Below, in pieces: positions 55,990 to 64,000 of a DNA stretch of 64,000 nt; position 1 is the stretch's first letter, and each line of letters starts with the position of its first letter. The notes under the pieces are model-generated. The model made no database searches, was not told where the DNA came from, and was given only the letters and a program-made list of their open reading frames with translations. The position numbers and the translations under genes were made by a program. This DNA is from Streptomyces cinerochromogenes (GTDB lineage: Bacteria > Actinomycetota > Actinomycetes > Streptomycetales > Streptomycetaceae), in NCBI RefSeq assembly GCF_014648635.1, contig NZ_BMRM01000001.1, forward strand, positions 620,001 to 684,000, in the 5' to 3' direction.

Positions 55990-57065
55990 GCGTCGGCGAT
56001 CAGCTCGTAGCTGCGCAGGCGCAGTTCGCCGCTGTGGGCGTGGGCGACGAGCATCAGCTCGTCGGCGCCGGTGCGCTTGTGGAGGTCGTCCAGGCCGGTG
56101 CGGACCTCGTCGGCGGTGCCGTGCACGACATTGGCCGTCCAGGAGTCGACGAACTCCTCCTCCATCGGGCTGAATTGGTGGTGCTCGGCCTCCTCCGGCG
56201 CGGGGTAGAGGCCCGGGCGGCCGGTGCGCAGCCGGAGCATGTTCAGCGCCAGCGCCCGGGTCTGCCGGCGGGCCTCCCGCTCGTCGTCCGCGGCGAGGGT
56301 GGAGACGCCGATGAGGGCGTACGGCTCGGACAGGACGGCGGAGGGCCGGAAGCTCTGCCGGTACAGGTCCAGGGCCGGGATGGTGTTCTGCGCGGAGAAG
56401 TGGTGCGCGAAGGCGAAGGGCAGGCCGAGCAGACCGGCCAGCCGGGCGCCGTAGCCGGAGGAGCCGAGCAGCCAGATCGGCGGCCGGTGCGGGGACTGCA
56501 CGCCGCCGGGGGTGGTGCCCTGCACCGGGCCGGGGATCGCGTGGATCCGGCCGTAGGGGTGCCCGTCGGGGAAGTCGTCGTCCAGGAACCGCGTCAGCTC
56601 CGCGAGCTGCTGCGGGAAGTCGTCGGCGCCCTCGTTGGGGGTGTCGGTACGGCGCAGCGCCGCCGCCGTGGCCCCGTCCGTGCCCGGCGCCCGGCCGAGG
56701 CCCAGGTCGATCCGCCCCGGCGCCATGGCCTCCAGCGTGCCGAACTGCTCGGCGATCACCAGCGGGGCGTGGTTGGGCAGCATGACGCCGCCCGAGCCGA
56801 GCCGGATGCGGTCGGTGTGGGCGGCGAGGTGGGCGAGGATCACCGCGGGCGAGGAGGAGGCCACGCCGGGCATGGAGTGGTGCTCGGCGACCCAGTAGCG
56901 GTGGAAGCCGCGGGACTCGGCGAACCGGGCGAGCGCGACGGCGGTGCGCATGGCGTCGCTCGCGGTACCGCCCGCGCCGACGATGGCCAGGTCCAGTACG
57001 GAGAGGGGGACGGGGGCGGTGCCGTGTGTGGTTCCCCGGATCTCGTCTGCCTCGTCTGCCGCCAC
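55962..57065 (-). CDS. Luciferase-like (LLM) flavin-dependent oxidoreductase
   Basis: This 367-residue TIM-barrel protein of the bacterial luciferase family has [22 protein letters not shown], the conserved [18 protein letters not shown], and [38 protein letters not shown]. These features mark the MsnO8-type group, whose substrates are mostly unknown. The GTG at 57065 follows AGGAGG by 8 bases. Its 3' end overlaps the 3' end of cdgA by 28 bases on the opposite strand, with no terminator between. Confidence 0.9.
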   Translation of the reverse strand: MAADEADEIRGTTHGTAPVPLSVLDLAIVGAGGTASDAMRTAVALARFAESRGFHRYWVAEHHSMPGVASSSPAVILAHLAAHTDRIRLGSGGVMLPNHAPLVIAEQFGTLEAMAPGRIDLGLGRAPGTDGATAAALRRTDTPNEGADDFPQQLAELTRFLDDDFPDGHPYGRIHAIPGPVQGTTPGGVQSPHRPPIWLLGSSGYGARLAGLLGLPFAFAHHFSAQNTIPALDLYRQSFRPSAVLSEPYALIGVSTLAADDEREARRQTRALALNMLRLRTGRPGLYPAPEEAEHHQFSPMEEEFVDSWTANVVHGTADEVRTGLDDLHKRTGADELMLVAHAHSGELRLRSYELIADAYGLPTAQA

Positions 57066-57173
57066 GGTGTGGGCCTCCTGTTTCGAGCGTGAGCTGTCCT
57101 CGCGCTGCTAACAGGAGGGTGTCTCCGTTTATTCCCCCGGGGCCGGCCCTGGTTCCCCCGGCCCCGGACCGCC

Positions 57174-57235
57174 GGGTTCCGTCCGGATCGGTCCGGGCCG
57201 GTCCGGGCCGGTCCGGCCCGATCCGGACGGAACCC
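57174..57235. terminator. Long hairpin with repeats in the loop
   Basis: Perfect 18-bp arms (57174-57191 and 57218-57235) enclose a 26-base loop made of a repeated 10-mer (GTCCGGGCCG). It begins 1 base after the stop codon of the isomerase-like gene on the minus strand. Confidence 0.85.
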
Positions 57236-57236
57236 C

Positions 57237-57968
57237 CTAGACCTGCACCAGGGGCTCCCGCGTGAACAGCGTCCCCAGGGAGGGCGCGTTCACCCGGCGG
57301 TCGGTGAGCCTGAGGGCCTCCCAGACCGTGACCTGGTTGGCGGTGAGGACCGGCTTGGACAGGGCCTTCTCCAGCAGACCGAGGTGGGCGGCCGTGTGCA
57401 GCGCCGTGTCCGGGAGGAGGACGGCCTGGGCGTCGGGGGTGTCCGCGGCGCGGGCCAGGGTCAGCACGTCCTCCTCGCCCCAGGTGGCGACCTCGGCGGC
57501 GGTGACGATCCCGGAGGAGCGTGTCCCGGTCACCTCCAGGCCGCCGGCCCGCAGGAAGTCCGCGAAGAGCGCGGTGATGTCCTCGGGGTAGGTGCCGCCG
57601 ACGGCGACCCGGCGCACACCGATCTCGCGGGCCGCGTGCACGAAGGCGAAGGAGGTCGAGGACGCCGGCATGCCGGCGAGCCGGGCCAGGGTCCGCACCT
57701 GTTCCTGGGCGCCCTCCCAGCCGTGGACGAAGCCCCCGCTGGTGCTGGCCCACACCGCCGTCTCGGCGCCGGCCAGCCGCAGCCCCTCCACGCCCGCGGC
57801 GAGCCGCTCGGCGGAGCCCATCTCGCGCAGGGCCGCCACCCGGTGCGCGTCCTCCCCGAGGTCGGTGTGGAACAGGTCCACCCGGATGTCGCTGCCCAGG
57901 AGCTGCTCGATGCGTGGATAGTCGTCCTCGGCGGAGTGGCCCGGGTAGAGGAATCCGAGTGCGGTCAT
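57237..57968 (-). CDS. Maleate isomerase/Asp-Glu racemase superfamily protein lacking cysteine
   Basis: The 243-residue protein has the fold pattern of maleate cis-trans isomerases and arylmalonate decarboxylases: MTALGFLYPGHSAEDDYPRIE, AVWASTSGGFVHG, RVAVGGTYPEDI and LLPDTALHTAAHLGLLEKAL. Those enzymes use one or two Cys; here the two positions read Ser/Thr (AST S) and Asp (PDT), and the whole protein has no Cys. It may therefore do different chemistry, or none. The ATG at 57968 follows GGAAGG. It diverges from the dehydrogenase gene over a 387-base gap with paired palindromes. Confidence 0.78.
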   Translation of the reverse strand: MTALGFLYPGHSAEDDYPRIEQLLGSDIRVDLFHTDLGEDAHRVAALREMGSAERLAAGVEGLRLAGAETAVWASTSGGFVHGWEGAQEQVRTLARLAGMPASSTSFAFVHAAREIGVRRVAVGGTYPEDITALFADFLRAGGLEVTGTRSSGIVTAAEVATWGEEDVLTLARAADTPDAQAVLLPDTALHTAAHLGLLEKALSKPVLTANQVTVWEALRLTDRRVNAPSLGTLFTREPLVQV

Positions 57969-58187
57969 GTCCAGCCTTCCTGCTGTTCTTCCGGCAGTAC
58001 GGACCAAGCGCGGGCAGCCGCGTCCGGCAGCGCCTGACACGGCCCCACGGTCCCGGGTACCCAGTCGGCGCGGTGCCGCCCACATCGTGGCCGGGTTGGC
58101 CGGGACCGCGTTCCCGGGCGCTCCCGCCGACGAGGCCGCGGGAGGCGCGCGTGCCAGGCGTCGGGCGGCAGGCGCGCCGCGGGGCCT

Positions 58188-58231
58188 GGCCGGAACCGGC
58201 CGACACCGGCCGACCGTGGCCGGAACCGGCC
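58188..58231. promoter_or_regulatory. Two identical palindromes 30 bp apart in a divergent gap
   Basis: GGCCGGAACCGGCC occurs at 58188-58201 and again at 58218-58231, with a half-like CACCGGCCGACC between. They lie in the 387-base gap (57969-58355) between the isomerase-like and dehydrogenase genes. Repeated sites about three helical turns apart suggest cooperative regulator binding. No promoter boxes were recognised in the gap. Confidence 0.5.
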
Positions 58232-58355
58232 TCACGCTGGGCCACGCGTGGGCAACGGATCGTGGGGACGCCCGTGTTGACGAAGGGGGGTCCGGGTGCG
58301 AGCGTGGTCAATCCGCGCACGATCCGCGCATGTCAGACGCCGGGAGCCGCCCTGC

Positions 58356-59309
58356 ATGACGCCGACACCCCCCACCGTCGTGGTCCTCGACGCCGATCCG
58401 CCGCCCCGGCTCGGCCGCCTCACCGGCCGCGCCCGGATCGTGCACACGGACGCGGCGCACCTGGCCGAGCGGCTGCCGGACGCGGACGTGCTGCTGGTGT
58501 GGGACTTCACCTCGCACGCGGTGCGCGAGGCGTGGCCCGGCGGCGGGCCCCGGCCGCGCTGGGTGCACACGGCGAGCGCGGGCGTGGACCATCTGATGTG
58601 CCCGGAGCTGGCCGCGTCGGACACGGTCGTGACCAACGCGCGCGGGATCTTCGACCAGCCGATCGCCGAGTACGTCGCGGCCCTGGTGCTGGCGGTCGCC
58701 AAGGATCTGCCGCGGACGCTGGAGCACCAGCGGGAGCGGGTCTGGCGGCACCGGGAGACCCGGCGGGTGGCGGGCACGCGCGCGTGCGTGGTCGGCTCGG
58801 GCCCGATCGGCCGGGCGATCGCCCGCACGCTGAAGGCCCTGGGGGTGACGACGGCGCTGGTGGGGCGGGTGCCGCGGACGGGCATCCACGGCCCCGACGA
58901 ACTGGACCGGCTGGTCTCCCGCGCGGACTGGGTGATCGCGGCGGCGCCGCTGACCGCGCAGACGTACCGCATGTTCGACGCCCACCGCTTCGGTGTGATG
59001 CAGCCGTCGGCGTTCTTCGTGAACGTCGGCCGGGGTGGCCTGGTCGACGAGGAGGCCCTCGCGCAGGCCCTGACCCGGCGCTGGATCGCGGGCGCGGCCC
59101 TGGACGTGTTCACCGCGGAACCGCTGCCCGAGGACAGCCCGCTGTGGAAGCTGCCGGGGCTGGTCGTGTCCCCGCACATGAGCGGTGACACGGTCGGCTG
59201 GCGGGACGAACTGGGCGCGCAGTTCGTGGAGTTGTACGAGCGGTGGGAAGCGGGCAGACCGCTGCCGAACGTGGTCGACAAGACGCGGGGTTACGTGCCC
59301 GGGCACTGA
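58356..59309 (+). CDS. D-2-hydroxyacid dehydrogenase family protein
   Basis: The 317-residue NAD-dependent enzyme has the nucleotide loop GSGPIGRAIA (about 150-160), the catalytic Arg in VNVGRGGLVDE, a Glu in FTAEPLPEDSPLW and the catalytic His in SPHMSGD. It reduces a 2-oxoacid or oxidises the D-hydroxyacid. The ATG at 58356 follows GGGAG by 9 bases. It is followed at once by a 15-bp tandem repeat and the amidase gene, so the two may form an operon with the divergent isomerase-like gene for one small-acid pathway. Confidence 0.88.
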   Translation: MTPTPPTVVVLDADPPPRLGRLTGRARIVHTDAAHLAERLPDADVLLVWDFTSHAVREAWPGGGPRPRWVHTASAGVDHLMCPELAASDTVVTNARGIFDQPIAEYVAALVLAVAKDLPRTLEHQRERVWRHRETRRVAGTRACVVGSGPIGRAIARTLKALGVTTALVGRVPRTGIHGPDELDRLVSRADWVIAAAPLTAQTYRMFDAHRFGVMQPSAFFVNVGRGGLVDEEALAQALTRRWIAGAALDVFTAEPLPEDSPLWKLPGLVVSPHMSGDTVGWRDELGAQFVELYERWEAGRPLPNVVDKTRGYVPGH

Positions 59310-59310
59310 A

Positions 59311-59415
59311 GCGCCCGCCGCCGAAGGGTCTGCCGCCGAGGCGCCTGCCGCCGAAGTGCCCGCCGCCGAGGCGCCCGCCGCCGAAGGGTCTGCCGTCGAA
59401 GGGCCTGTCACCGAA
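59311..59415. repeat. Seven tandem copies of a 15-bp repeat
   Basis: Units of exactly 15 bp (for example GCGCCCGCCGCCGAA) start 1 base after the dehydrogenase stop codon and end 14 bases before the amidase start. In the +1 frame they would encode APAAE/EGSA pentapeptides with no stop. The length is a multiple of three, unlike the 20-bp array. Confidence 0.85.
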
Positions 59416-59429
59416 CCCCTGGAGGGTGC

Positions 59430-60836
59430 ATGCAGCTCACCGACCTCACCGCCGTTCGGCTCCTCGACGGTTACCGCACGGGCGAGTTCAGCCCGGTCGA
59501 GGTGACCGGGGCGGCGCTGGAACGGGCGCGGCACGGCCGGCCGGAGGTGAACGCGTTCGTGCGGCTCACCGAGGAGGACGCGCTCACCCGGGCCCGGGAG
59601 TCAGAGGCCCGCTGGCGGCGCGGGGAGCCGGCCGGGCTGGTCGACGGGGTGCCGGTGACGGTCAAGGACGTCCTGCTGCTGCGCGGCCACCCCACGCTGC
59701 GCGGCTCGAGGACCGTCGGTGAGCAGGGCGCCTGGGACGAGGACGCGCCGCCGGTGGCCCGGCTGCGCGCGCACGGCGCGGTGTTCCTCGGCAAGACCAC
59801 CACGCCCGAGTTCGGCTGGAAGGGCGTCACCGACTCCCCGCTGACCGGCATCACCCGCAACCCGTACGACCCCACGCGCACCGCGGGCGGCTCCAGCGGG
59901 GGCAGCGCGGCGGCCGTCGCGCTCGGCGCGGGTCCGCTGTCGCTGGGCACGGACGGCGGGGGCAGCATCCGGATCCCGGCCGCGTTCTGCGGGGTCTTCG
60001 GGCTGAAGCCGACGTACGGCAGGGTGCCGCTGTACCCGGCGAGCGCGTTCGGCACGCTGTCGCACACCGGCCCGATGACCCGGGACGCGGCCGACGCGGC
60101 CCTGCTGCTCGATGTCATCGGCGTGCCCGACCCGCGGGACTGGTCGGCGCTGCCGCCCGCGCCGGGCTCCTTCCGGGAGGCGCTGAAGGGGGGCGTGCGG
60201 GGGCTGCGGGTGGCGTACTCGCCGTCGCTGGGCGGGCAGGTGGCGGTCGAACCGGCGGTGGCCGCGGCCGTACGGCGGGCGGTGACCGCGCTCGCGGGCC
60301 TGGGGGCGTACGTCGAGGAGACCGATCCCGACTTCAGCGACCCGGTGGACGCCTTCCACACCCTGTGGTTCACCGGCGCGGCCCGGCTGACCCGGAACCT
60401 CCCGCCGCACCGCCGCCAGGCGCTGGACCCCGGGCTGCGGGAGATCTGCGCGCGGGGCGCCCGGATGAGCGCGCTGGACTATCTGGCCGCGGTGGACGTC
60501 CGGACGAACCTCGGGCGGCGGATGGGGCGTTTCCACGAGCGGTACGACCTGCTGGTGACGCCCACGCTGCCGATCACGGCGTTCGCGGCGGGCCGGGAGG
60601 TGCCGGAGCGCTCCGCCCACCGGCGCTGGACGGGGTGGACGCCGTTCACCTACCCCTTCAACCTGACCCAGCAGCCGGCGGCGAGCGTGCCGGTCGGGGT
60701 GGACGGGGCGGGGCTGCCGGCGGGGATGCAGATCGCCGCGGCCCGGCACCGGGACGACCTGGTGCTGCGGGCCGCGCACGCCCTGTACCAGGCCGGGGCG
60801 GCCGGTGTCGCCGGGCCGGGTCCTGCGGGACCGTGA
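59430..60836 (+). CDS. Amidase (amidase-signature family)
   Basis: The 468-residue amidohydrolase has the Ser-cisSer-Lys triad: K79 in VTVKDV, S155 in AGGSSGGSAAAVA and nucleophile S179 in GTDGGGSIRIPA. GKTTTPEFGWKG and GLKPTYGRVP complete the signature. It hydrolyses an unidentified amide. The ATG at 59430 follows GGAGGG. The gene pair with the dehydrogenase and the divergent isomerase-like protein would suit breakdown of an amide of a small dicarboxylic acid; this is a guess. Confidence 0.9.
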   Translation: MQLTDLTAVRLLDGYRTGEFSPVEVTGAALERARHGRPEVNAFVRLTEEDALTRARESEARWRRGEPAGLVDGVPVTVKDVLLLRGHPTLRGSRTVGEQGAWDEDAPPVARLRAHGAVFLGKTTTPEFGWKGVTDSPLTGITRNPYDPTRTAGGSSGGSAAAVALGAGPLSLGTDGGGSIRIPAAFCGVFGLKPTYGRVPLYPASAFGTLSHTGPMTRDAADAALLLDVIGVPDPRDWSALPPAPGSFREALKGGVRGLRVAYSPSLGGQVAVEPAVAAAVRRAVTALAGLGAYVEETDPDFSDPVDAFHTLWFTGAARLTRNLPPHRRQALDPGLREICARGARMSALDYLAAVDVRTNLGRRMGRFHERYDLLVTPTLPITAFAAGREVPERSAHRRWTGWTPFTYPFNLTQQPAASVPVGVDGAGLPAGMQIAAARHRDDLVLRAAHALYQAGAAGVAGPGPAGP

Positions 60837-60884
60837 CGCCGGGCGTAGCCTCGAAGGAGCACCCGGTTCGGGGAGATGGTGGCC

Positions 60885-61856
60885 ATGAGCCTGCGGTTAC
60901 GGTGCAGGGCGGCCGGTGTACTGACGGTCGTCGTGCTCGCGCCCTGGTCGGCACCGGGCGCGTCCGCGGCACCACCCGACGCCTTCCCCGGGCGCAACGG
61001 ACGGATCGTCTTCGTCAGCGACCGGGACGGCAACGACGAGATCTACACGATGAACGCCGGGACGACGCCCGCGGACCGCGCCTCGCTCAGGAGGCTCACG
61101 AACAACGCGGTGCCCGACCGCGACCCGGTCTTCTCCTCCGACGGAAGCAAGATCGCCTTCGCGAGCCTGCGCGACGACAACTGGGACGTCTACACCATGA
61201 ACGCCGACGGCACGGACGAGACCAGGATCACCACCGAGGCGTCGAACGAGTTCCAGCCCACCTTCGCCCCCGGGTTCACCCGGCCGCGGCAGACGATCGC
61301 CTTCACGAGCACCCGCGACGTGTCCGCCGCGCACCCCTTCAACTACGAGATCTACCGGCTGGATCCGGAGAGCGCCCGGCTGGCCATGCAGCTCACCTTC
61401 GACCCCGAGCTGGACACGGAGCCGGCGTGGTCCCCGACCGCCTGTCAGATCGCCTTCTCCAGCAAGCGCGCCGGCGGCAACCGCGACATCTACGTCATGG
61501 GGTGCTCCGGTCTGGACACACGACGGCTCACCACGGGACCGTCGAACGACTCCTGGCCGGCCTTCTCCCCGGACGGGACGAAGATCGCCTTTCAGAGCAA
61601 CCGGGGCGGCAACACCGACATCTACGTGATGAACACCGACGGCACCGGGGTGACGCAGGTGACGAACGACGTGTCGGAGGACTGGCAGCCGGCCTTCTCA
61701 CCGGACGGCGCCTGGGTCGTGTACAGCTCGTGGAACGGCCTCGGCAACGCCGACATCTACGCCAGGAAGCTGGACGGGACCTCGGAGCAGCGCCTGACCA
61801 GCGGGCCGGGCGAGAGCACGCGCAACACGCAGCCCGACTGGCAGCCGGTCCCTTAG
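60885..61856 (+). CDS. Secreted TolB-like beta-propeller protein
   Basis: The 323-residue precursor has a signal peptide and six or so PD40/WD40-like repeats, each with an FSPDGxxIAF and DIYxMxxDGT core (for example AFSPDGTKIAFQSNR, DIYVMNTDGTGVTQV). No TolB N-terminal domain or catalytic motif is seen, so a binding or scaffold role outside the cell is likely. GGGAG lies 9 bases before the ATG at 60885, which is preferred over 60876. Confidence 0.85.
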   Translation: MSLRLRCRAAGVLTVVVLAPWSAPGASAAPPDAFPGRNGRIVFVSDRDGNDEIYTMNAGTTPADRASLRRLTNNAVPDRDPVFSSDGSKIAFASLRDDNWDVYTMNADGTDETRITTEASNEFQPTFAPGFTRPRQTIAFTSTRDVSAAHPFNYEIYRLDPESARLAMQLTFDPELDTEPAWSPTACQIAFSSKRAGGNRDIYVMGCSGLDTRRLTTGPSNDSWPAFSPDGTKIAFQSNRGGNTDIYVMNTDGTGVTQVTNDVSEDWQPAFSPDGAWVVYSSWNGLGNADIYARKLDGTSEQRLTSGPGESTRNTQPDWQPVP

Positions 61857-61858
61857 CA

Positions 61859-61883
61859 GGGGGCCGGCGACGCCGGGGCCCCC
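61859..61883 (+). terminator. Hairpin after the beta-propeller gene
   Basis: GGGGGCCGGC pairs with GCCGGGGCCCCC, with a 2-base bulge and a 3-base loop, starting 3 bases after the stop codon. Confidence 0.75.
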
Positions 61884-62201
61884 GCCCGGTTCGGTGCCGG
61901 TGAGGGAGAAGTGACGGAGGCCGCCGGGGATCGGGGTGACCGTCGGGTTCTCCGGTGGGGATTCCGTGGAGGCGAAGGGCGGGAAGCGGGCGCAGATCAC
62001 GGCACGCGTGAACGGGGCGGGGAAGACCTCGCCCGCGAGAGGCGGCACCTCCCCCGTTCTCGCGCAGGTCAGGGGCGCGTGGTCGGTCAACGGGCCTGCC
62101 GGGCCGCGCACATCGCGCCGGGTCGGGCGGGACGCTGACGCGTCGTCCGGCCGGGAAAACCGGGGTGCATAGCCCGGTTCCGCTTGGGTAGCCGCGCCGC
62201 C
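61884..62201. other. Intergenic region before ehuB
   Basis: These 318 bases probably contain the promoter of ehuB. A minus-strand frame at 61698-62111 and plus-strand frames at 61911-62138 and 61936-62172 cross it, but none has a ribosome site or a recognisable protein. I see no clear promoter boxes or repeats. Confidence 0.5.
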
Positions 62202-63119
62202 ATGGCTCCACCACTAGGCAACGACGTACACACGATCCGGTCGGAACACAGACACACCCGGCGCTCGGTACTGGCGGGCCTCGCCGCGTTCGGCGCGCTG
62301 GGCGCGGCGGGCTGCACCCGGGTGGCGTCGGCCTCCGGCAAGGACGGCGGCGACCTGCTGGAGCGGCTGCGCGCGCTGGGTGTCGTACGGCTGGGGATCG
62401 CCGGCGAGATTCCCTTCGGGTACATCGACCGGGACGGCAAGCTCACCGGGGAGGCGCCCGAGCTGGCGAAGGCGGTCTTCAAGCGGCTCGGGGTGGACCG
62501 GGTGCAGCCGGTGCCGACCGAGTTCGGCTCGCTGATACCCGGCCTGAAGTCGCAGCAGTTCGACGTGGTGGCCGCGGGGATGTACGTCACTCCGGACCGC
62601 TGCGAGCAGGTGATCTTCGCCGACCCCGACTACCGGATGCCGGACGCCTTCATCGTCCCCAAGGGCAACCCGCTGCGCCTGCGCACCTACGCGGACGCAC
62701 TGCGCCGGCACGCCAAGGTGGCCACCGGCACCGGCTACGCGCAGATCCAGCACGCCGTGGAGGCGGGCTACCGGGAGAACGACCTCGTCATCGTCCCCGA
62801 CCAGGTCGCCGGGCTGAACGCGGTGGAGTCCGGGCGGGTCGACCTGTTCGCGGCCACGGCCGTCACCGCCCGGCTGGTCGCCCGGGGCTCCGCCAAGGCC
62901 GAGTCGACCGAGCCGTTCGTCGCGCTCGTCGACGGCAAGCCGAAGGCGGACGGCGGGGCGTTCGCGTTCCGGCCGAACGAGACCCGGCTGCGGGACGCCT
63001 TCAACGCCGAGCTGCACAAGCTGCGCCGCAGCGGGGAGCTGTACCGGATCGTGCGGCCCTTCGGCTTCACCAAGGCCGAGATGACGACCCTGACCGCGAA
63101 GGAGCTGTGCGGCTCATGA
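62202..63119 (+). CDS. ehuB: Amino-acid/ectoine-type ABC transporter binding lipoprotein
   Basis: This 305-residue family 3 solute-binding protein has a twin-arginine signal (HTRRSVLAGLAAFG) and a lipobox AAGC near residue 36. The mature part starts with VVRLGIAGEIPFGYIDRDGKLTGEAPELAKAVFKRLG and has FDVVAAGMYVTPDRCEQVIFADP. EhuB proteins of ectoine/hydroxyectoine importers look like this, and the gene order binding protein, permease, permease fits ehuBCD. Substrate assignment is by similarity only. TTG at 62184 is an alternative start; no ribosome site is seen before 62202. Overlaps ehuC by ATGA. Confidence 0.83.
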   Translation: MAPPLGNDVHTIRSEHRHTRRSVLAGLAAFGALGAAGCTRVASASGKDGGDLLERLRALGVVRLGIAGEIPFGYIDRDGKLTGEAPELAKAVFKRLGVDRVQPVPTEFGSLIPGLKSQQFDVVAAGMYVTPDRCEQVIFADPDYRMPDAFIVPKGNPLRLRTYADALRRHAKVATGTGYAQIQHAVEAGYRENDLVIVPDQVAGLNAVESGRVDLFAATAVTARLVARGSAKAESTEPFVALVDGKPKADGGAFAFRPNETRLRDAFNAELHKLRRSGELYRIVRPFGFTKAEMTTLTAKELCGS

Positions 63120-63763
63120 CCGCGGGACTGTGGGAACTCGTCCTCCAGGGGATCGGCATCACCCTCCAGCTGCTGGTGTACGGCGCGCTGCTCACCGTGG
63201 TGGTCTCCTTCGCCGTCGGTGCCGCGCGCACCCACCGCTCGCGCCTGGTCCGCTTCCTCGCGGCCTGCTACACCGAGGTGTTCCGCGGCATCTCGGCGCT
63301 GGTGATGATCTTCTGGGTGTTCTTCGTACTGCCGGTCGCCTTCGGCTGGCAGCTGGTGCCGATGTGGGCGGGCACGCTCGCGCTGGGCCTCACCTACGGC
63401 GCGTACGGCTCGGAGATCGTGCGCGGCGCCCTCGCGGCGGTGGACCCGGCCCAGCGGGAGGGCGGGATCGCGCTCGGCTTCTCGCCCTGGCAGCGACTGC
63501 GGCTGATCCTGCTGCCGCAGGCGGTGCCGGAGATGATCCCGTCCTTCTCCAACCTGCTGGTCGAGCTGCTCAAGGGCACCGCGCTGGTGTCCATCACGGG
63601 GATGGGCGACCTGGCCTTCAGCGGCAACCTGGTCCGCCTGGCCCTCCAGCAGAGCGGCCAGATCTACGCCTACCTGCTGCTGATCTACTTCGTGATCGCG
63701 TTCCTGCTCACCCGCGGCATGCGGGTGCTGGAGCGCCGGCTGAAGGCGGAGGTGGCCCGGTGA
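63116..63763 (+). CDS. ehuC: ABC transporter permease, EhuC type
   Basis: The 215-residue HisM-type inner-membrane permease has about five spans and the amino-acid permease signature TEVFRGISALVMIFWVFFV, with the ATPase-contact loop EGGIALGFSPWQRLRLILLPQA. It overlaps its neighbours by ATGA and GTGA. Confidence 0.87.
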   Translation: MTAGLWELVLQGIGITLQLLVYGALLTVVVSFAVGAARTHRSRLVRFLAACYTEVFRGISALVMIFWVFFVLPVAFGWQLVPMWAGTLALGLTYGAYGSEIVRGALAAVDPAQREGGIALGFSPWQRLRLILLPQAVPEMIPSFSNLLVELLKGTALVSITGMGDLAFSGNLVRLALQQSGQIYAYLLLIYFVIAFLLTRGMRVLERRLKAEVAR

Positions 63764-64000
63764 ACTGGGACTGGGGAGCCGTCTCCGACTTCATGCCGTA
63801 CTTCTGGAAGGGCCTGCTGGTCACCCTGGAGGCGCTGGCCCTGGGGTCGCTGATCTCGTTCGCGCTGGGCCTGGTGTGGACCTTGCTGATGCGCACGCCG
63901 ACCCGGTGGGTGCGCTGGCCGGTGGGGATCCTCACGGAGTTCGTGCGGGACACCCCGCTGCTGGTGCAGCTGTTCTTCCTGTTCTACGTGCTGCCCGAGG
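63760..64000 (+). CDS. ehuD: ABC transporter permease, EhuD type, cut by window end
   Basis: The first 80 residues of a second HisM-type permease are visible (FMPYFWKGLLVTLEALALGSLI, then TEFVRDTPLLVQLFFLFYVLP). It starts with a GTG overlapping the ehuC stop and runs past the right edge. An ATPase gene is expected next. Confidence 0.87.
   Translation, partial: MNWDWGAVSDFMPYFWKGLLVTLEALALGSLISFALGLVWTLLMRTPTRWVRWPVGILTEFVRDTPLLVQLFFLFYVLPE

Noticed and set aside
54232..58320. A 1362-codon open frame on the minus strand
   Set aside because: It runs antisense to cdgA and across two recognised genes; the translation is Arg/Gly/Pro-rich and has no domain. It is a shadow of high-GC coding sequence.
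61698..62111. Minus-strand 137-codon frame after the beta-propeller gene
   Set aside because: It overlaps the end of a real gene, has no ribosome site or recognisable domain, and ends with a Pro/Gly/Leu-rich tail typical of shadow frames.

Overview
The window is a very GC-rich piece of a Streptomyces core chromosome. The evidence is an adpA gene carrying a TTA codon, a complete desferrioxamine (des) cluster behind DmdR-type iron boxes, a CebR-controlled cellobiose locus, a cdgA-type GGDEF/EAL gene, high GC at third codon positions, many GTG starts and many ATGA/GTGA stop-start overlaps. As I remember it, the gene order matches the S. coelicolor region that holds desA-D, adpA, ornA, cebEFG and cdgA. 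I see no prophage, insertion sequence or CRISPR array.

Layout. 1-7 kb: the end of a PucR-type regulator, a phosphatase-like gene, two small secreted proteins (one made almost wholly of Gly, His, Asp and Tyr), an acyl-CoA dehydrogenase/thioesterase pair and a secreted metallophosphoesterase. 7.2-13.8 kb: an intergenic 20-bp tandem repeat, a TetR regulator with twin operators, and a leucine/branched-chain acyl-CoA operon (carboxyltransferase, biotin carboxylase, HMG-CoA lyase, acyl-CoA dehydrogenase). 13.9-21.1 kb: desE, desF and desABCD. 21.2-28.4 kb: GH20 hexosaminidase, DUF4429/SHOCT protein, Tat-exported phosphatase, glmS and a universal stress protein. 28.7-31.6 kb: adpA, ornA and tRNA-His. 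31.6-37.8 kb: cebR, cebEFG and bglC with two CebR operators. 37.8-46 kb: a CBM2-GH18 chitinase below a two-component system, a methyltransferase-like protein, an HTH/TPR regulator and assorted small genes.

46.2-52.5 kb is the most interesting stretch. A PAP2 phosphatase gene runs into three coupled genes: a RecB/Cas4-type nuclease with putative Fe-S cysteines, a 529-residue protein of no recognised family, and an Upf1/Dna2-type SF1 helicase. Together they resemble Dna2 split over three polypeptides. A near-perfect RecA-independent DNA-damage promoter (RecA-NDp/PafBC type) ends 7 nt before the first codon, so a leaderless, damage-induced operon is the likely reading. A small conserved gene and a primase/polymerase-like gene follow, the latter running into tRNA-Lys.

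52.6-64 kb: a secreted metalloprotease diverging from cdgA, a luciferase-like oxidoreductase, a cysteine-free member of the maleate isomerase/Asp-Glu racemase superfamily, a D-2-hydroxyacid dehydrogenase, an amidase, a secreted beta-propeller protein, and the start of an ehuBCD-type ABC transporter cut by the window edge.

Main themes: iron acquisition, chitin/cellobiose and amino-sugar use, branched-chain amino-acid breakdown, developmental control (AdpA, CdgA) and a candidate DNA-repair module. Coordinates and motifs were read by eye; no alignment or search was run, so family names rest on motif recognition and synteny.
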